A program made the translations under genes and the position numbers. From contig NZ_CP039695.1 in NCBI RefSeq assembly GCF_005145025.1, positions 987,501 to 1,051,500 of the forward strand: a stretch of DNA of 64,000 nucleotides, read 5' to 3'. Each line of letters starts with the position of its first letter. The stretch's first letter is position 1. This DNA is from Novosphingobium sp. EMRT-2 (GTDB lineage: Bacteria > Pseudomonadota > Alphaproteobacteria > Sphingomonadales > Sphingomonadaceae). The notes below the pieces were generated by a model. The model saw only the letters and a list, made by a program, of their open reading frames with translations, was not told where the DNA came from and searched no databases. Below, piece after piece: positions 1-7,728 of the stretch.

Positions 1-22
1 GGGTCACTTGCGATTTTTCTGA

Positions 23-50
23 AGTTCATAATTGCGAACTTTTCATATCA
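23..50. promoter_or_regulatory. Putative IclR-family operator upstream of the O-demethylase
   Basis: The site has TTCATA at 25-30 and again at 42-47, a 17-base period, with a central GAAC in inverted orientation. GTTC (24-27) and GAAC (36-39) form a palindrome, and AAGTTC/GAACTT are perfect 6-base arms. A second copy matching at 21 of 28 bases lies at 7028-7055, before the operon that encodes an IclR regulator. A palindrome plus an extra direct repeat is the operator layout known for PobR/PcaU-type IclR proteins. That the local IclR protein binds here is inference. Confidence 0.5.
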
Positions 51-108
51 GCGAATTTGGGGCATGGAGGTTTCACACCAAGCACCTCGCACGGGAGAGT
101 CTCCATCC

Positions 109-1494
109 ATGTCGCAAAATCTTGAACAGCTGCTGCAAGGCCAGGCCGATGTCGTCGGCTTCCTGCGCAACCAGCAGGTCGGCCCCAACGTCTATCCGGG
201 TGTGCCGGCTGAATATTCCAACTGGCGCGCGGAACAGTGGGCCTGGGGCCACACGGCGGTTCTGTACAACCAGTCGTATCACATGGTCGATCTCGCGGTG
301 CGCGGACCCGATGCGTTCAAGATGCTGGAATATCTTGCGATCAACACCTTCAAGGGCTTCCAGCCCGATCGCGCCAAGCAGTTCGTGCCCTGCACGCCCG
401 ATGGCTATGTCATCGGGGACGTGATCCTGTTCTATCTCGACGAGAACGAATTCAACCTCGTCGGCCGCGCGCCATCGATCGAATGGGTCGAATACCACGC
501 CGCCAGCGGCAACTGGAATGTGACCGTCGAGCGGGACGAACGCTGGGCAATGCGCAACGACGGCAAGCGCAATTCGTATCGCTTCCAGATTCAAGGCCCC
601 AACGCGATGAAGATCATCGAAAAGGCCACGGGCAAGCCGGCGCCCGAACTGAAGTTCTTCCACATGACCCGCATGACGATCGGCAGCCGCGACGTGCGCG
701 CCCTGCGCCACGGCATGGCCGGGCAACCCGGCTTCGAACTGTTCGGCCCCTGGGAAGACTATGCCGCCGTCCACGGCGCCCTGGTGGAAGCGGGCAAGGA
801 CTTCGGCATGGCGCTGGTCGGCGGCCGCGCCTATTCGTCGAACACGCTGGAATCGGGCTGGATCCCCTCCCCGCTTCCCGCGATCTATACCGGCGAGGCG
901 CTGAAGCCCTATCGCGAATGGCTCTCCGCCAATTCCTATGAAGGCAAGTGCTCGGTCGGCGGCAGCTATGTGCCCGACAGCATCGAGGGCTACTACACCA
1001 ATCCGTGGGATCTCGGTTACGGGCCGTTCGTGAAGTTCGACCACGAGTTCATCGGCCGCGCCGCGCTGGAAAAGATGGCGGCCGGCCCCAAGCGCACCAA
1101 GGTGACCCTGGCACTCGACAACGAGGACGTGATGCGCGTGCAGTCCTCCGCCCTGAGCAAGGGCGAACGGGCCAAGTTCATGGAATACCCCAGCTCGGTC
1201 TATGCCATGCACCCGTTCGATCTGGTGCTGAAGGACGGCAAGACGGCCGGTATCTCGACGTGGATCGGCTACAGCGCCAATGAGGGCAAGTTCCTGACGC
1301 TGGCCATGATGGAACCCGGCTTCGAAACCCCCGGCACCGAAGTATCGCTGCTGTGGGGCGAACCCGATGGCGGCACCACCAAGCCGACCGTCGAGCCGCA
1401 CGTTCAGACCGAGATCAAGGCGGTCGTCGCCTCGGTGCCCTATTCGGAAGTCGCCCGTGACAGCTATGCCGAAGGCTGGCGCACCCGGAAGTAA
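109..1494 (+). CDS. Tetrahydrofolate-dependent aromatic O-demethylase (LigM/DesA family)
   Basis: This 461-residue protein belongs to the GcvT-like aminomethyltransferase fold and resembles LigM (vanillate/3-O-methylgallate) and DesA (syringate) of Sphingobium. Those enzymes move the aromatic methoxyl methyl to tetrahydrofolate, giving 5-methyl-THF and a catechol-type product in the cytoplasm. The length matches LigM (471) and DesA (about 460). H58, R120, E210 and Y242 fall close to residues important in LigM, judged from memory rather than by alignment. I chose the ATG at 109 because GGGAGAG lies ten bases upstream; an in-frame ATG at 64 lacks such a site and adds a tail untypical of the family. 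A strong terminator follows, so the gene is probably monocistronic. The exact substrate (vanillate, 3-O-methylgallate or syringate) cannot be told from sequence alone. Confidence 0.88.
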   Translation: MSQNLEQLLQGQADVVGFLRNQQVGPNVYPGVPAEYSNWRAEQWAWGHTAVLYNQSYHMVDLAVRGPDAFKMLEYLAINTFKGFQPDRAKQFVPCTPDGYVIGDVILFYLDENEFNLVGRAPSIEWVEYHAASGNWNVTVERDERWAMRNDGKRNSYRFQIQGPNAMKIIEKATGKPAPELKFFHMTRMTIGSRDVRALRHGMAGQPGFELFGPWEDYAAVHGALVEAGKDFGMALVGGRAYSSNTLESGWIPSPLPAIYTGEALKPYREWLSANSYEGKCSVGGSYVPDSIEGYYTNPWDLGYGPFVKFDHEFIGRAALEKMAAGPKRTKVTLALDNEDVMRVQSSALSKGERAKFMEYPSSVYAMHPFDLVLKDGKTAGISTWIGYSANEGKFLTLAMMEPGFETPGTEVSLLWGEPDGGTTKPTVEPHVQTEIKAVVASVPYSEVARDSYAEGWRTRK

Positions 1495-1516
1495 TTCCGC
1501 GCAAGCCTGAAGTGTG

Positions 1517-1555
1517 AGCGCCGGCCCTCCCCGACAGGGCCGGCGCTCTTTTTCT
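1517..1555 (+). terminator. Rho-independent terminator after the O-demethylase
   Basis: A perfect 12-base-pair stem, AGCGCCGGCCCT at 1517-1528 with its complement at 1536-1547, closes a seven-base loop. It is followed by CTTTTTCT. This is the clearest intrinsic terminator in the window and separates the O-demethylase from the LigE-like gene. Confidence 0.92.
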
Positions 1556-1563
1556 GCCCGAAT

Positions 1564-1580
1564 TTAGTTTTTAAACCTAA
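1564..1580. promoter_or_regulatory. AT-rich palindrome before the LigE-like gene
   Basis: TTAGTTTT and AAACCTAA around a central T form an inverted repeat matching at 7 of 8 positions, in an AT-rich pocket of an otherwise GC-rich region. It lies 53 bases upstream of the start codon and just past the preceding terminator, so it is well placed for a promoter or operator. It is unlike the putative IclR site, so a different regulator would be expected. Confidence 0.35.
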
Positions 1581-1633
1581 CAATACGTGGCATGGTCGTT
1601 GGCGAAAAGAGGACGTCCAGGAGAGCAACCGGC

Positions 1634-2476
1634 ATGGCCGCGAACAACACCATCACCTTCTATGACCTTGCCCTTTCGACGGGCGCCACGATCAGCCCGT
1701 TCGTCTGGGCGACCAAGTATGCTGTCAAGCACAAGGGCTTCGAGCTTGACGTCGTGCCCGGCGGCTTCACCGGCATTCTCGAACGCACCGGCGGCAAGAC
1801 GGAGCGCCTGCCCGCGATCGTCGACGACGGGGAATGGGTGCTCGATAGCTGGGGCATCGTCGAATATCTTGACGCCACCTACCCCGACCGCCCCGCCCTG
1901 ATCCCGCACGAGAGCGTGGCGGCGACGTTGAAGGCGCTCGATCACTGGTTCTGGAACGCCGCCGTGGGGCCGTGGATGTTCTGCTTCTGCGCCGATTACC
2001 GCAATCTTTCGCTGCCGCAGGACCATGCCTACGTCACCCATTCGCGCGAGAAGATGCTGGGCCGCAAACTGGAAGACGTGCAGGCCGGGCGCGAGGAGCG
2101 GCTGCCCAAGATCTCCGCCGCGCTGGAACCCTTGCGCGCGGCTCTTGCGCAGCACCCATGGCTCGGCGTCAGCGCTCCCAACTATGCCGATTTCCGCATC
2201 ATGGGCGGCATCCTGTTCACGGCGTCGGTATGCCAGACCCCGGTGCTCGCCGAGGACGACCCGCTGCGCGACTGGATCGAACGCTGCCTCGACCTTTATG
2301 GCGGACTGGGGCGACACCCGGGGCTGTTCCCGCTGTTCGGGCTGAAGCAGCGCGAGGGCGATCCCGACCTGTTCAACCGCCAGGCGGGACAGGGCGGTAT
2401 CTATAAGCGCAACACCGGCCCGGAATCGACGCGCGCCGAAACGCAGCGAATCACCGAAGGCATGGCTGCCGCCTGA
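1634..2476 (+). CDS. ligE: LigE-type glutathione S-transferase (beta-etherase)
   Basis: The protein has 280 residues, against 281 for Sphingobium LigE, and matches what I know of LigE over its whole length: a thioredoxin-fold N-terminus, then PGGFTGILERTGG, DDGEWVLDSW and a helical C-terminal domain ending near GLGRHPG and PLFGLK. LigE and LigP use glutathione to break the beta-aryl ether bond of (R)-configured lignin dimers in the cytoplasm. Ser21, in TISPFVW, matches the active-site serine of LigE. The start at 1634 has AGGAGA ten bases upstream; an in-frame ATG at 1592 would add 14 residues not seen in LigE. Its position next to a LigM/DesA-type gene supports a lignin-aromatic role. Etherase activity and stereochemistry are inferred. 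Confidence 0.82.
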   Translation: MAANNTITFYDLALSTGATISPFVWATKYAVKHKGFELDVVPGGFTGILERTGGKTERLPAIVDDGEWVLDSWGIVEYLDATYPDRPALIPHESVAATLKALDHWFWNAAVGPWMFCFCADYRNLSLPQDHAYVTHSREKMLGRKLEDVQAGREERLPKISAALEPLRAALAQHPWLGVSAPNYADFRIMGGILFTASVCQTPVLAEDDPLRDWIERCLDLYGGLGRHPGLFPLFGLKQREGDPDLFNRQAGQGGIYKRNTGPESTRAETQRITEGMAAA

Positions 2477-2500
2477 GGCATCGAGCACGATCACAGCACC

Positions 2501-2525
2501 CGGAGGGCGCGAACCATGCCCTCCG
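2501..2525 (+). terminator. Stem-loop after the LigE-like gene
   Basis: CGGAGGGC at 2501-2508 pairs perfectly with GCCCTCCG at 2518-2525 around a nine-base loop, 25 bases past the stop codon. There is no T-run (TTGTGG follows), so it may only weakly terminate or may protect the 3' end. Confidence 0.4.
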
Positions 2526-2642
2526 TTGTGGCGATCGACGGGCAAGGCGCTCACTCTGGCCGTAACCTGTTGCATTGCGTGGCAAGAATTGCACGCCCCG
2601 TCGCACCCGGGACTGTCAAAGAGAAACCTTTGCTGCTTTCGC

Positions 2643-2723
2643 GATTTCGTTCGATCGGTCCCGCCCGTGCGGAGACAGGTCCGGCGGATCCGGCATTTGC
2701 CTGATTCCGAACGAAATCTGAGG
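2643..2723 (+). promoter_or_regulatory. Structured leader of the glycosyltransferase gene
   Basis: GATTTCGTTCG (2643-2653) and its exact complement (2708-2718) form an 11-base-pair inverted repeat enclosing 54 bases. The 3' arm directly abuts the ribosome-binding site TGAGG (2719-2723) of the downstream TTG start. A transcript beginning upstream would fold this stem right beside the ribosome-binding site. I recognise no known riboswitch class. Confidence 0.4.
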
Positions 2724-2729
2724 TCGCAG

Positions 2730-4694
2730 TTGTTGACGTTCTCTCGTGCTTCGCTTGATGCGCCGCTGCTGTTCGCGGCGATCTCCGCCTGCCTTTCCGC
2801 GTTGGTTGCACTGGCGCGATACAGGGAGCCGGTGCGGCTGGCGCCGTCCCGGTTGCGCGACCTGTGCGAACTCTGCGCGCTTGCGGCAGCCGCGCTGACG
2901 GCCACCGTACTTCTGGCTGGCCCTGCCCCCTCTTTGTCAGCCACGCCGCTGTTGCTCGCAACCTTCGTCTTCGCAGGCCTGTGCATGGTTTTGCGGATAC
3001 GGGTGGCCCGCCTGAACAACGCCGGTATCGCCTGGCATGCCGCGCAAATTCTCGCGATGACGGTTGCGACCGGCTGGAGCGCGCTGTTCATCGGCGAAAG
3101 CGATTTTCCCGGCTGGTTCCGCATACCCGCCCTGATCGGGCTGGCGCTGGGCACGGTCGTTGCCCTGGCCGCAATGGCTGGCAGCGTCGCGCGTGACGCC
3201 GCCATTACGCATGAACGCTGGCGGCGGCCTGTATCGCCGGGCAGTGCATCGGCAAAGGCGGCGCGTGAACCCAAGGTTTCGCTCCACCTGCCCTGCTATT
3301 CCGAACCGCCCGCGGTCGTCATGGGGACGATGGATCGCCTGGCGGCGCTCGCCTATGCCAATTTCGAAGTGCTGGTCTGCGACAACAACACGCCGGACGA
3401 AGCCCTGTGGCGTCCGCTGGAGGCCCATTGCACCGCGCTCAACCGCCAGCTTGGCCGAACCGTGTTCCGCTTCTTCCACGTCGCCCCCCTCGAAGGTGCG
3501 AAGGCCGGCGCTCTCAACTTCTGCCTCGACGTTATGGCGCCCGATACCGAGATCGTTGGCGTGATCGACGCCGATTACCATGCCACGCGCGATTTCCTGT
3601 CGCGGCTGGTGCCGCATTTCGCCGATGCCGGCCTCGGTTATATCCAGACTCCCCACGATTATCGTGGCTATGCCGGCAGCCCGTGGCTGACCGCCTGCCA
3701 TTGGGAATACATGCCGGTCAACAAGGTCGACTGGCGTGGCATCAGCGAATACGGCGGCGCGTTCACCATAGGCACGATGTGTCTGCTGCGTGCGCAGGCT
3801 CTAAGGGACGCCGGCGGGTGGGCCGAATGGTGCCTTACCGAGGATTCCGAAGTTTCGGTCCGGATGCGGGCTGCCGGATGGCACGGGCTCTACTTCAGCG
3901 AAACGTTCGGGCGCGGGCTGATCCCCGAAACCTTCGACGATTACCGCAAGCAGCGGTTCCGCTGGACCGCCGGCCCCGTGCAGCAGTTGCGCCGCCACTG
4001 GCGGCTGTTCCTGCCGCGCCCCATCGCGGGCACGCTGCCGGGCTGGTCGAAGCTGCTCGAAGTGTTGCGGTGCGTCGCCCCGTTGCAGCGCGTGGGCGCG
4101 CTGATCCTGATGCTGGCCGGCACGGTCTTCATGGGCCTTGCCCAATCGGCCCGCGCCGGCGATCCGGTGGACATCCCCAACGTGGTGTGGGCGCTGATGC
4201 TTCTTGGCGGAATGACCTGGTGCGCGCGCACGGCGCATCGCTACCGCCTGTCCGGCTGTCATGAGCCGCGCGACATGGTGCTCGGCGAGATCGCCCGTGC
4301 CTCGCTGACCTGGATCGTGCTGCTCGGCGGCGTGGCGGGGCTTTCCCGTCGTCCGCTAGCGTGGCGCCGCACGCCCAAGTTCGCCGTAGCCGCGTCGCGC
4401 CGTTCGCCCTTCGCCGATACGGTGGCGGAAACCGTACTGGGCGCGCTATTCCTCGCGCTGACGATAACGATCCTCGCGATCGACACCGGCTGGGGAAGCG
4501 AGACCGAATGGCTGCTGGCGCTGCAGCTTGCCAGCCTGTCCGCCGCGTTCCTGTGCGCCCCGGTCATGTCATGGCTGGCGCAGCGGCATGCCCGGCTGGC
4601 TTCGCTCGCCAATCACAAGCAAACGGCCCACAAGCCGGCCGGAAGCCTGCACATCGGACCGGTTTCGGCGCCCGTTCCGACTACGCTTCCCTGA
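2730..4694 (+). CDS. Membrane glycosyltransferase, GT2 cellulose-synthase-like
   Basis: This is a processive-type family 2 glycosyltransferase of about 654 residues. Four or five transmembrane helices precede the catalytic domain, which carries HLPCYSEP, the metal-binding DAD (about residues 280-282), TED (about 370-372) and QRFRW (408-412). This D,D,D,QxxRW set is that of BcsA-like synthases. More helices and the family signature WRRTPKF follow. It probably polymerises or transfers a sugar from a nucleotide sugar at the inner membrane; the product is unknown, and no cellulose partner genes are nearby. The TTG at 2730 (or 2733) is preferred because TGAGG lies six bases upstream; the reading frame extends to an ATG at 2526, but that segment is cysteine/arginine-rich and not family-like. 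Its 3' end overlaps iclR by 14 bases. Confidence 0.8.
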   Translation: MLTFSRASLDAPLLFAAISACLSALVALARYREPVRLAPSRLRDLCELCALAAAALTATVLLAGPAPSLSATPLLLATFVFAGLCMVLRIRVARLNNAGIAWHAAQILAMTVATGWSALFIGESDFPGWFRIPALIGLALGTVVALAAMAGSVARDAAITHERWRRPVSPGSASAKAAREPKVSLHLPCYSEPPAVVMGTMDRLAALAYANFEVLVCDNNTPDEALWRPLEAHCTALNRQLGRTVFRFFHVAPLEGAKAGALNFCLDVMAPDTEIVGVIDADYHATRDFLSRLVPHFADAGLGYIQTPHDYRGYAGSPWLTACHWEYMPVNKVDWRGISEYGGAFTIGTMCLLRAQALRDAGGWAEWCLTEDSEVSVRMRAAGWHGLYFSETFGRGLIPETFDDYRKQRFRWTAGPVQQLRRHWRLFLPRPIAGTLPGWSKLLEVLRCVAPLQRVGALILMLAGTVFMGLAQSARAGDPVDIPNVVWALMLLGGMTWCARTAHRYRLSGCHEPRDMVLGEIARASLTWIVLLGGVAGLSRRPLAWRRTPKFAVAASRRSPFADTVAETVLGALFLALTITILAIDTGWGSETEWLLALQLASLSAAFLCAPVMSWLAQRHARLASLANHKQTAHKPAGSLHIGPVSAPVPTTLP

Positions 4695-5436
4695 TCGCGT
4701 CTGCGCTGCGCTGGAGCAATATCCTGATCCGCTGTTCCAGCGCCGGATCGAACCGGACCGCAGGCACGGCCACGCTGAACACGCCGATCTGCCGGTCGCC
4801 CAGCCTGGCCGGCACAGCCACCCCGCAGATGCCAAGCGTGGCCCGCTCGCGCGCGGTGCAGAAGCCGTTTTGCCGAATCTCGGCAATATCGGCACGCAGA
4901 TCAGCCTCCGAAACGCGCGTTTTCGGCGTCAGTTGTTCCCGTTCGCTTCGCGCGAAATAGTCCGCCAGTTCTGGCTCGGCCATCCCCGCCAGCAGAACCA
5001 GCCCGCCGGCCAGCCCGTGCAACGGCTTGCGCGTGCCGGGATCGATCGCATAGCGCAGCGCCTGGTCGCTGGCTTCGGTCACCAGCGCCTCGGCATCCCA
5101 GCCGGCGCGGATCATGAACGACGACGTCTCGTTCAACTCGCTGCGCAAGGCGCGTACCAGCGGCGTCACTCTTTCCGCCAGCGAAAGCGAGGACACGGGC
5201 GCGCGCAGCCGCTCCAGCCCCGGCCCCGGCAGATAGCGCCGTCCTTGCCGGGCCAGGTATTCCCGCTCGGCCAGCGTCGCCAGCAGATAGGACAGGCTGC
5301 TGACGGGAATCCCCAGCGCCGCCGCGATCTCCTGCGCGATCACGCCCTGCGGATGCGCCACGACGAACTCGATCACATCGAGCGTGCGCATCGCGGACTT
5401 GACCGGGGCGGCAGCGCCCGCCTGGCTGGCGCTCAT
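4681..5436 (-). CDS. IclR-family transcriptional regulator
   Basis: The protein has 251 residues. A winged helix-turn-helix lies near residues 31-60, with IAQEIAAALGIPVSSLSYLL as the DNA-reading part. An IclR effector domain follows, including the typical LHGLAGGLVLLAG and GICGVAVPA segments. IclR proteins often sense aromatic acids and act as repressors or activators in aromatic catabolism. It is the last gene of a leftward operon, four bases after the SnoaL-like gene, with AAGGGG seven bases before the start. It may therefore control its own operon and the O-demethylase through the repeated motif at 7028-7055 and 23-50. The ligand is unknown. Confidence 0.88.
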   Translation of the reverse strand: MSASQAGAAAPVKSAMRTLDVIEFVVAHPQGVIAQEIAAALGIPVSSLSYLLATLAEREYLARQGRRYLPGPGLERLRAPVSSLSLAERVTPLVRALRSELNETSSFMIRAGWDAEALVTEASDQALRYAIDPGTRKPLHGLAGGLVLLAGMAEPELADYFARSEREQLTPKTRVSEADLRADIAEIRQNGFCTARERATLGICGVAVPARLGDRQIGVFSVAVPAVRFDPALEQRIRILLQRSADAIREA

Positions 5437-5440
5437 GCCG

Positions 5441-5836
5441 TTACCCCTTGAACGTCAACGATCCGCGCCGCTCGGCAAAGCGCCATCCGGCGGCGGTCAG
5501 GCAGAAGCGATCGTGGAACGAACCCACCAGCGGCGGCCCTTCCCCCGTGAACAGCAGCATCGCCGACGTGCCCCGCGCGGTAGCCGGCCCTTCAACGTCG
5601 ATCACCACGTTGGAGCAGACGTGCCGCGTGGTTCGCGGCGGGCGCGCCTTGAACGCCGCCAGGATCGCCTCGCGCCCCACGACCGGCTGGTCCGGCGCGG
5701 TCGGGCGGACCATCACGCCATCCTCGGCATAGAGCGCGGCCACCTCGTCCCAGCGCGCCTCGTCGTTGAGGTTGGCGTAAAGCGCGATCAAGCGGGCGCA
5801 ATCGTGCTCGACGGCCCGGCGATCATCGGGGTTCAT
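5441..5836 (-). CDS. SnoaL-like / nuclear-transport-factor-2 fold protein
   Basis: This small cytoplasmic protein (131 residues) has the NTF2/SnoaL cone fold: an N-terminal helix with LIALYANLNDEARWDEVAALY, then AEDGVMV and beta strands ending in FHDRFCLTAAGWRFAER. Family members are hydratases, isomerases, decarboxylases or small-subunit-like proteins, and no catalytic role can be fixed from sequence. The ATG at 5836 was chosen because AGGGAG lies six bases upstream. It is the middle gene of the core-MetE/SnoaL/IclR operon, so it probably acts on a small aromatic or thiol metabolite. Confidence 0.75.
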   Translation of the reverse strand: MNPDDRRAVEHDCARLIALYANLNDEARWDEVAALYAEDGVMVRPTAPDQPVVGREAILAAFKARPPRTTRHVCSNVVIDVEGPATARGTSAMLLFTGEGPPLVGSFHDRFCLTAAGWRFAERRGSLTFKG

Positions 5837-5871
5837 ACCTTGCTCCCTGTTCGCCGTCAGAGACGGCCGGC

Positions 5872-7005
5872 TCACATACGGGTCGCCGCGATGTCCGCAC
5901 CTTCGCGCAGCGACCGAAGCTTGCGCCATGTCACGATCGGATCGATCTTGCCATAACCGGCAAACGTGCCGAAGCCGCAATCGGTGCTGGCGACAACGCG
6001 TTCCGGGCCAACGAATTCGGCAAAGCGCTCGATCCGCTGGGCGATCAGTTCAGGATGCTCGATATAGTTGGAGCAGGTGTCGATCAGGCCCGGCGCCAGC
6101 ACCTTCCAGTCGGGCAACTTCGCGTCCTTCCACACCTTCCACTCGTGTTCGTGGCGCGGATTGGCGGCCTCGAACAGCACCGTGGCGGGGCGCGCCTTCA
6201 GCACGATGTCGATCACCTTTTCCAGCGCGATGTCGTGATCGTGCGGCCCTTCGTAGTTGCCCCAGCACACATGCATCCGCATCCGCTCGGGCGGGATATT
6301 GGCCGTGGCGGCGTTCAGCGCCTCGACGTTCGCCGCCGCGACCTTGAGGAAGTCTTCCTCCGCCATATCCTGGTAGCCGGTATGGCGCGACATCGCGAGG
6401 TCCGGGCAGTCGAGCTGGAGGTAGAACCCCTCGCGCACGATCGTCTCGTATTCCTCGCGCATCGCATCGGCGAGGTCGGCCAGATAGGCCTCGTGGCTGG
6501 GGTAGTGGCGGTTCACCTGAAACGCGGTGATAAGCCCGGGCGAGGCGGCGTTCATGAAGGCTTCGGTATCGGGTGCGCCATGCTTGGCGAGCGCCGACTT
6601 GAAGCGGCGGATATCCTCGTGCAGCGGATCGAGCGTTACCAGCTTCACCGGACCGATGCACGACGCCCGCACGAATTCCTGGCTGCCCATGATCGCCGAA
6701 AGCTTCTTGGCGAGGTTGGGCACTTCGGCAAGGTCGGCCGCGGGCTTGCGATCGATATGGCCGCCAAAGCCGGACAGCCGCTCGATCATGTAGGTCGAAT
6801 AGCCAACCTTGCCCAGCTCACCATCGCTGACCACGGACACGCCGGCTTCGACCTGCGCCTTCACCGCCGAATCGACGGCGGCGGAAACCTTGGCGTCGAA
6901 CTCGGCCGCGTCGTAAGGCTGGCCGCCATCGCGCGCCAGCAGCAGCGGCGTGAGTTCATCGCCGCGCGGCAGGCTTCCGACGTGCGTGGTCTTGATCTTG
7001 GCCAT
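5872..7005 (-). CDS. Core-MetE-type methyl/alkyltransferase (methionine synthase II family)
   Basis: The 377-residue protein corresponds only to the catalytic C-terminal barrel of cobalamin-independent methionine synthase. The folate-binding N-terminal half of full MetE (about 750 residues) is absent. The zinc ligands are visible: H245 and C247 (in MHVCWG), E279 (in LFEAANP) and C343 (in STDCGFG), with spacing like E. coli MetE. It should therefore bind zinc and activate a thiol such as homocysteine. Core-MetE relatives take methyl from sources other than polyglutamyl methyl-THF, and the family also includes thiol alkyltransferases, so the donor is open. It is the first gene of the operon ending in iclR. 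GGGAGAG precedes the ATG. Confidence 0.78.
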   Translation of the reverse strand: MAKIKTTHVGSLPRGDELTPLLLARDGGQPYDAAEFDAKVSAAVDSAVKAQVEAGVSVVSDGELGKVGYSTYMIERLSGFGGHIDRKPAADLAEVPNLAKKLSAIMGSQEFVRASCIGPVKLVTLDPLHEDIRRFKSALAKHGAPDTEAFMNAASPGLITAFQVNRHYPSHEAYLADLADAMREEYETIVREGFYLQLDCPDLAMSRHTGYQDMAEEDFLKVAAANVEALNAATANIPPERMRMHVCWGNYEGPHDHDIALEKVIDIVLKARPATVLFEAANPRHEHEWKVWKDAKLPDWKVLAPGLIDTCSNYIEHPELIAQRIERFAEFVGPERVVASTDCGFGTFAGYGKIDPIVTWRKLRSLREGADIAATRM

Positions 7006-7027
7006 GCGGCTCTCCCAATGCTCGATC

Positions 7028-7055
7028 AGTTCATATTCGTGAAAACTTCATAGCA
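7028..7055. promoter_or_regulatory. Second copy of the putative IclR-family operator
   Basis: TTCATA occurs at 7030-7035 and 7047-7052, again 17 bases apart, with an inverted TGAA (7040-7043) between them. It matches the 23-50 site at 21 of 28 positions, including the first eight bases AGTTCATA. It lies 22 to 50 bases before the start codon of the core-MetE operon, where binding would block or overlap the promoter. This fits autoregulation by the IclR protein encoded at the end of that operon. Confidence 0.5.
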
Positions 7056-7079
7056 AGGAACAGGCGCGACGCAAGCGGC

Positions 7080-7685
7080 CTACGGCGCGATCACCGCCCG
7101 GATCGCGCGCGCGGCATCGGCCAGCGCCGGAGCCTCCGGCAGATCGGGTTCGTCGAAGATCAGTTCGATCGCGGCATATCCCAGATCCACGCAAAGCCGC
7201 GCCCGCGCCTCGGTAGACTGCGGGTCCTGCCGGGGGTCGAGCGCGAGCACGCGCTCCGCCAGCGCGTGCGCCACGGCACGGTGCGAGGCGATGCGGATCG
7301 GCGCGAGTTGCGGCACCGCCCGCAGCATCCGCATGATCCACGCCCCGCCCGGCGTGGCGCGGGTCAGGGTGACATGCGCCTCCAGCACGGCGGCGATGGC
7401 GGCTTGGTCCTGTTCGGGGTCCAGCACCACCAGCGCATTCTGCGCCATCATCAGCCGTTCCCCCAGGGCAGCCAGCAGCGCGTACTTGTCCGGGAAGTAG
7501 TGGTAGAGCGTCGGCGGACTGACCCCGGCGCGCGCCGCCACCAGGTTGGTGGAAATGCGCTCCACCCCTACCTCTTCCAGCAGGCTTCCGGCGGCATCGA
7601 GCAGGCGGTTCCACGTGGCTTGCGCCCGCTTTTGCACCGGTTTTCGCCCCGACATCGCAAAGGGGATTTCGCCTTCTTCGGTCAC
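7080..7685 (-). CDS. TetR/AcrR-family transcriptional regulator
   Basis: The protein is a TetR-type repressor of about 201 residues. The helix-turn-helix includes ISTNLVAARAGVSPPTLYHY followed by the typical FPDKYALL, and the C-terminal ligand domain is divergent. I chose the GTG at 7685 because AAGGAG lies nine bases upstream; an ATG at 7655 would remove ten residues and has a weaker site. It is transcribed away from the cytochrome/flavoprotein/PLP genes, with 65 bases between the start codons. A palindrome lies across both promoters, so it most likely represses them and itself. The ligand is unknown. Confidence 0.88.
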   Translation of the reverse strand: MTEEGEIPFAMSGRKPVQKRAQATWNRLLDAAGSLLEEVGVERISTNLVAARAGVSPPTLYHYFPDKYALLAALGERLMMAQNALVVLDPEQDQAAIAAVLEAHVTLTRATPGGAWIMRMLRAVPQLAPIRIASHRAVAHALAERVLALDPRQDPQSTEARARLCVDLGYAAIELIFDEPDLPEAPALADAARAIRAVIAP

Positions 7686-7698
7686 GTTCCGATGCTCC

Positions 7699-7728
7699 TT
7701 GACAGAAATATAGCTATAACTAGATTTC
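7699..7728. promoter_or_regulatory. Divergent promoters overlapped by a TetR-type operator
   Basis: An inverted repeat, GAAATATAG (7705-7713) and CTAGATTTC (7720-7728), matches at 8 of 9 positions around six bases. It overlaps a rightward promoter, TTGACA (7699-7704) and TAGATT (7721-7726) with a 16-base spacer. It also overlaps a leftward promoter, TTGCCG (7734-7729) and TATATT (7712-7707), again with a 16-base spacer. Binding of the adjacent TetR protein would shut both. Confidence 0.62.

Noticed and set aside
73..1401. Long leftward open frame of 442 codons opposite the O-demethylase
   Set aside because: It is an antisense shadow caused by high GC at the third codon position. The + strand product is a full-length family member with a ribosome-binding site.
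2643..2723. Known riboswitch class in the glycosyltransferase leader
   Set aside because: Only one long stem is clear, and no conserved core of c-di-GMP, SAM, cobalamin or TPP riboswitches could be seen.
2526..2729. ATG at 2526 as the start of the glycosyltransferase
   Set aside because: The added 68 residues are cysteine- and arginine-rich, lack family likeness, and cover a terminator-like stem and an inverted repeat. The TTG at 2730 has a good ribosome-binding site.
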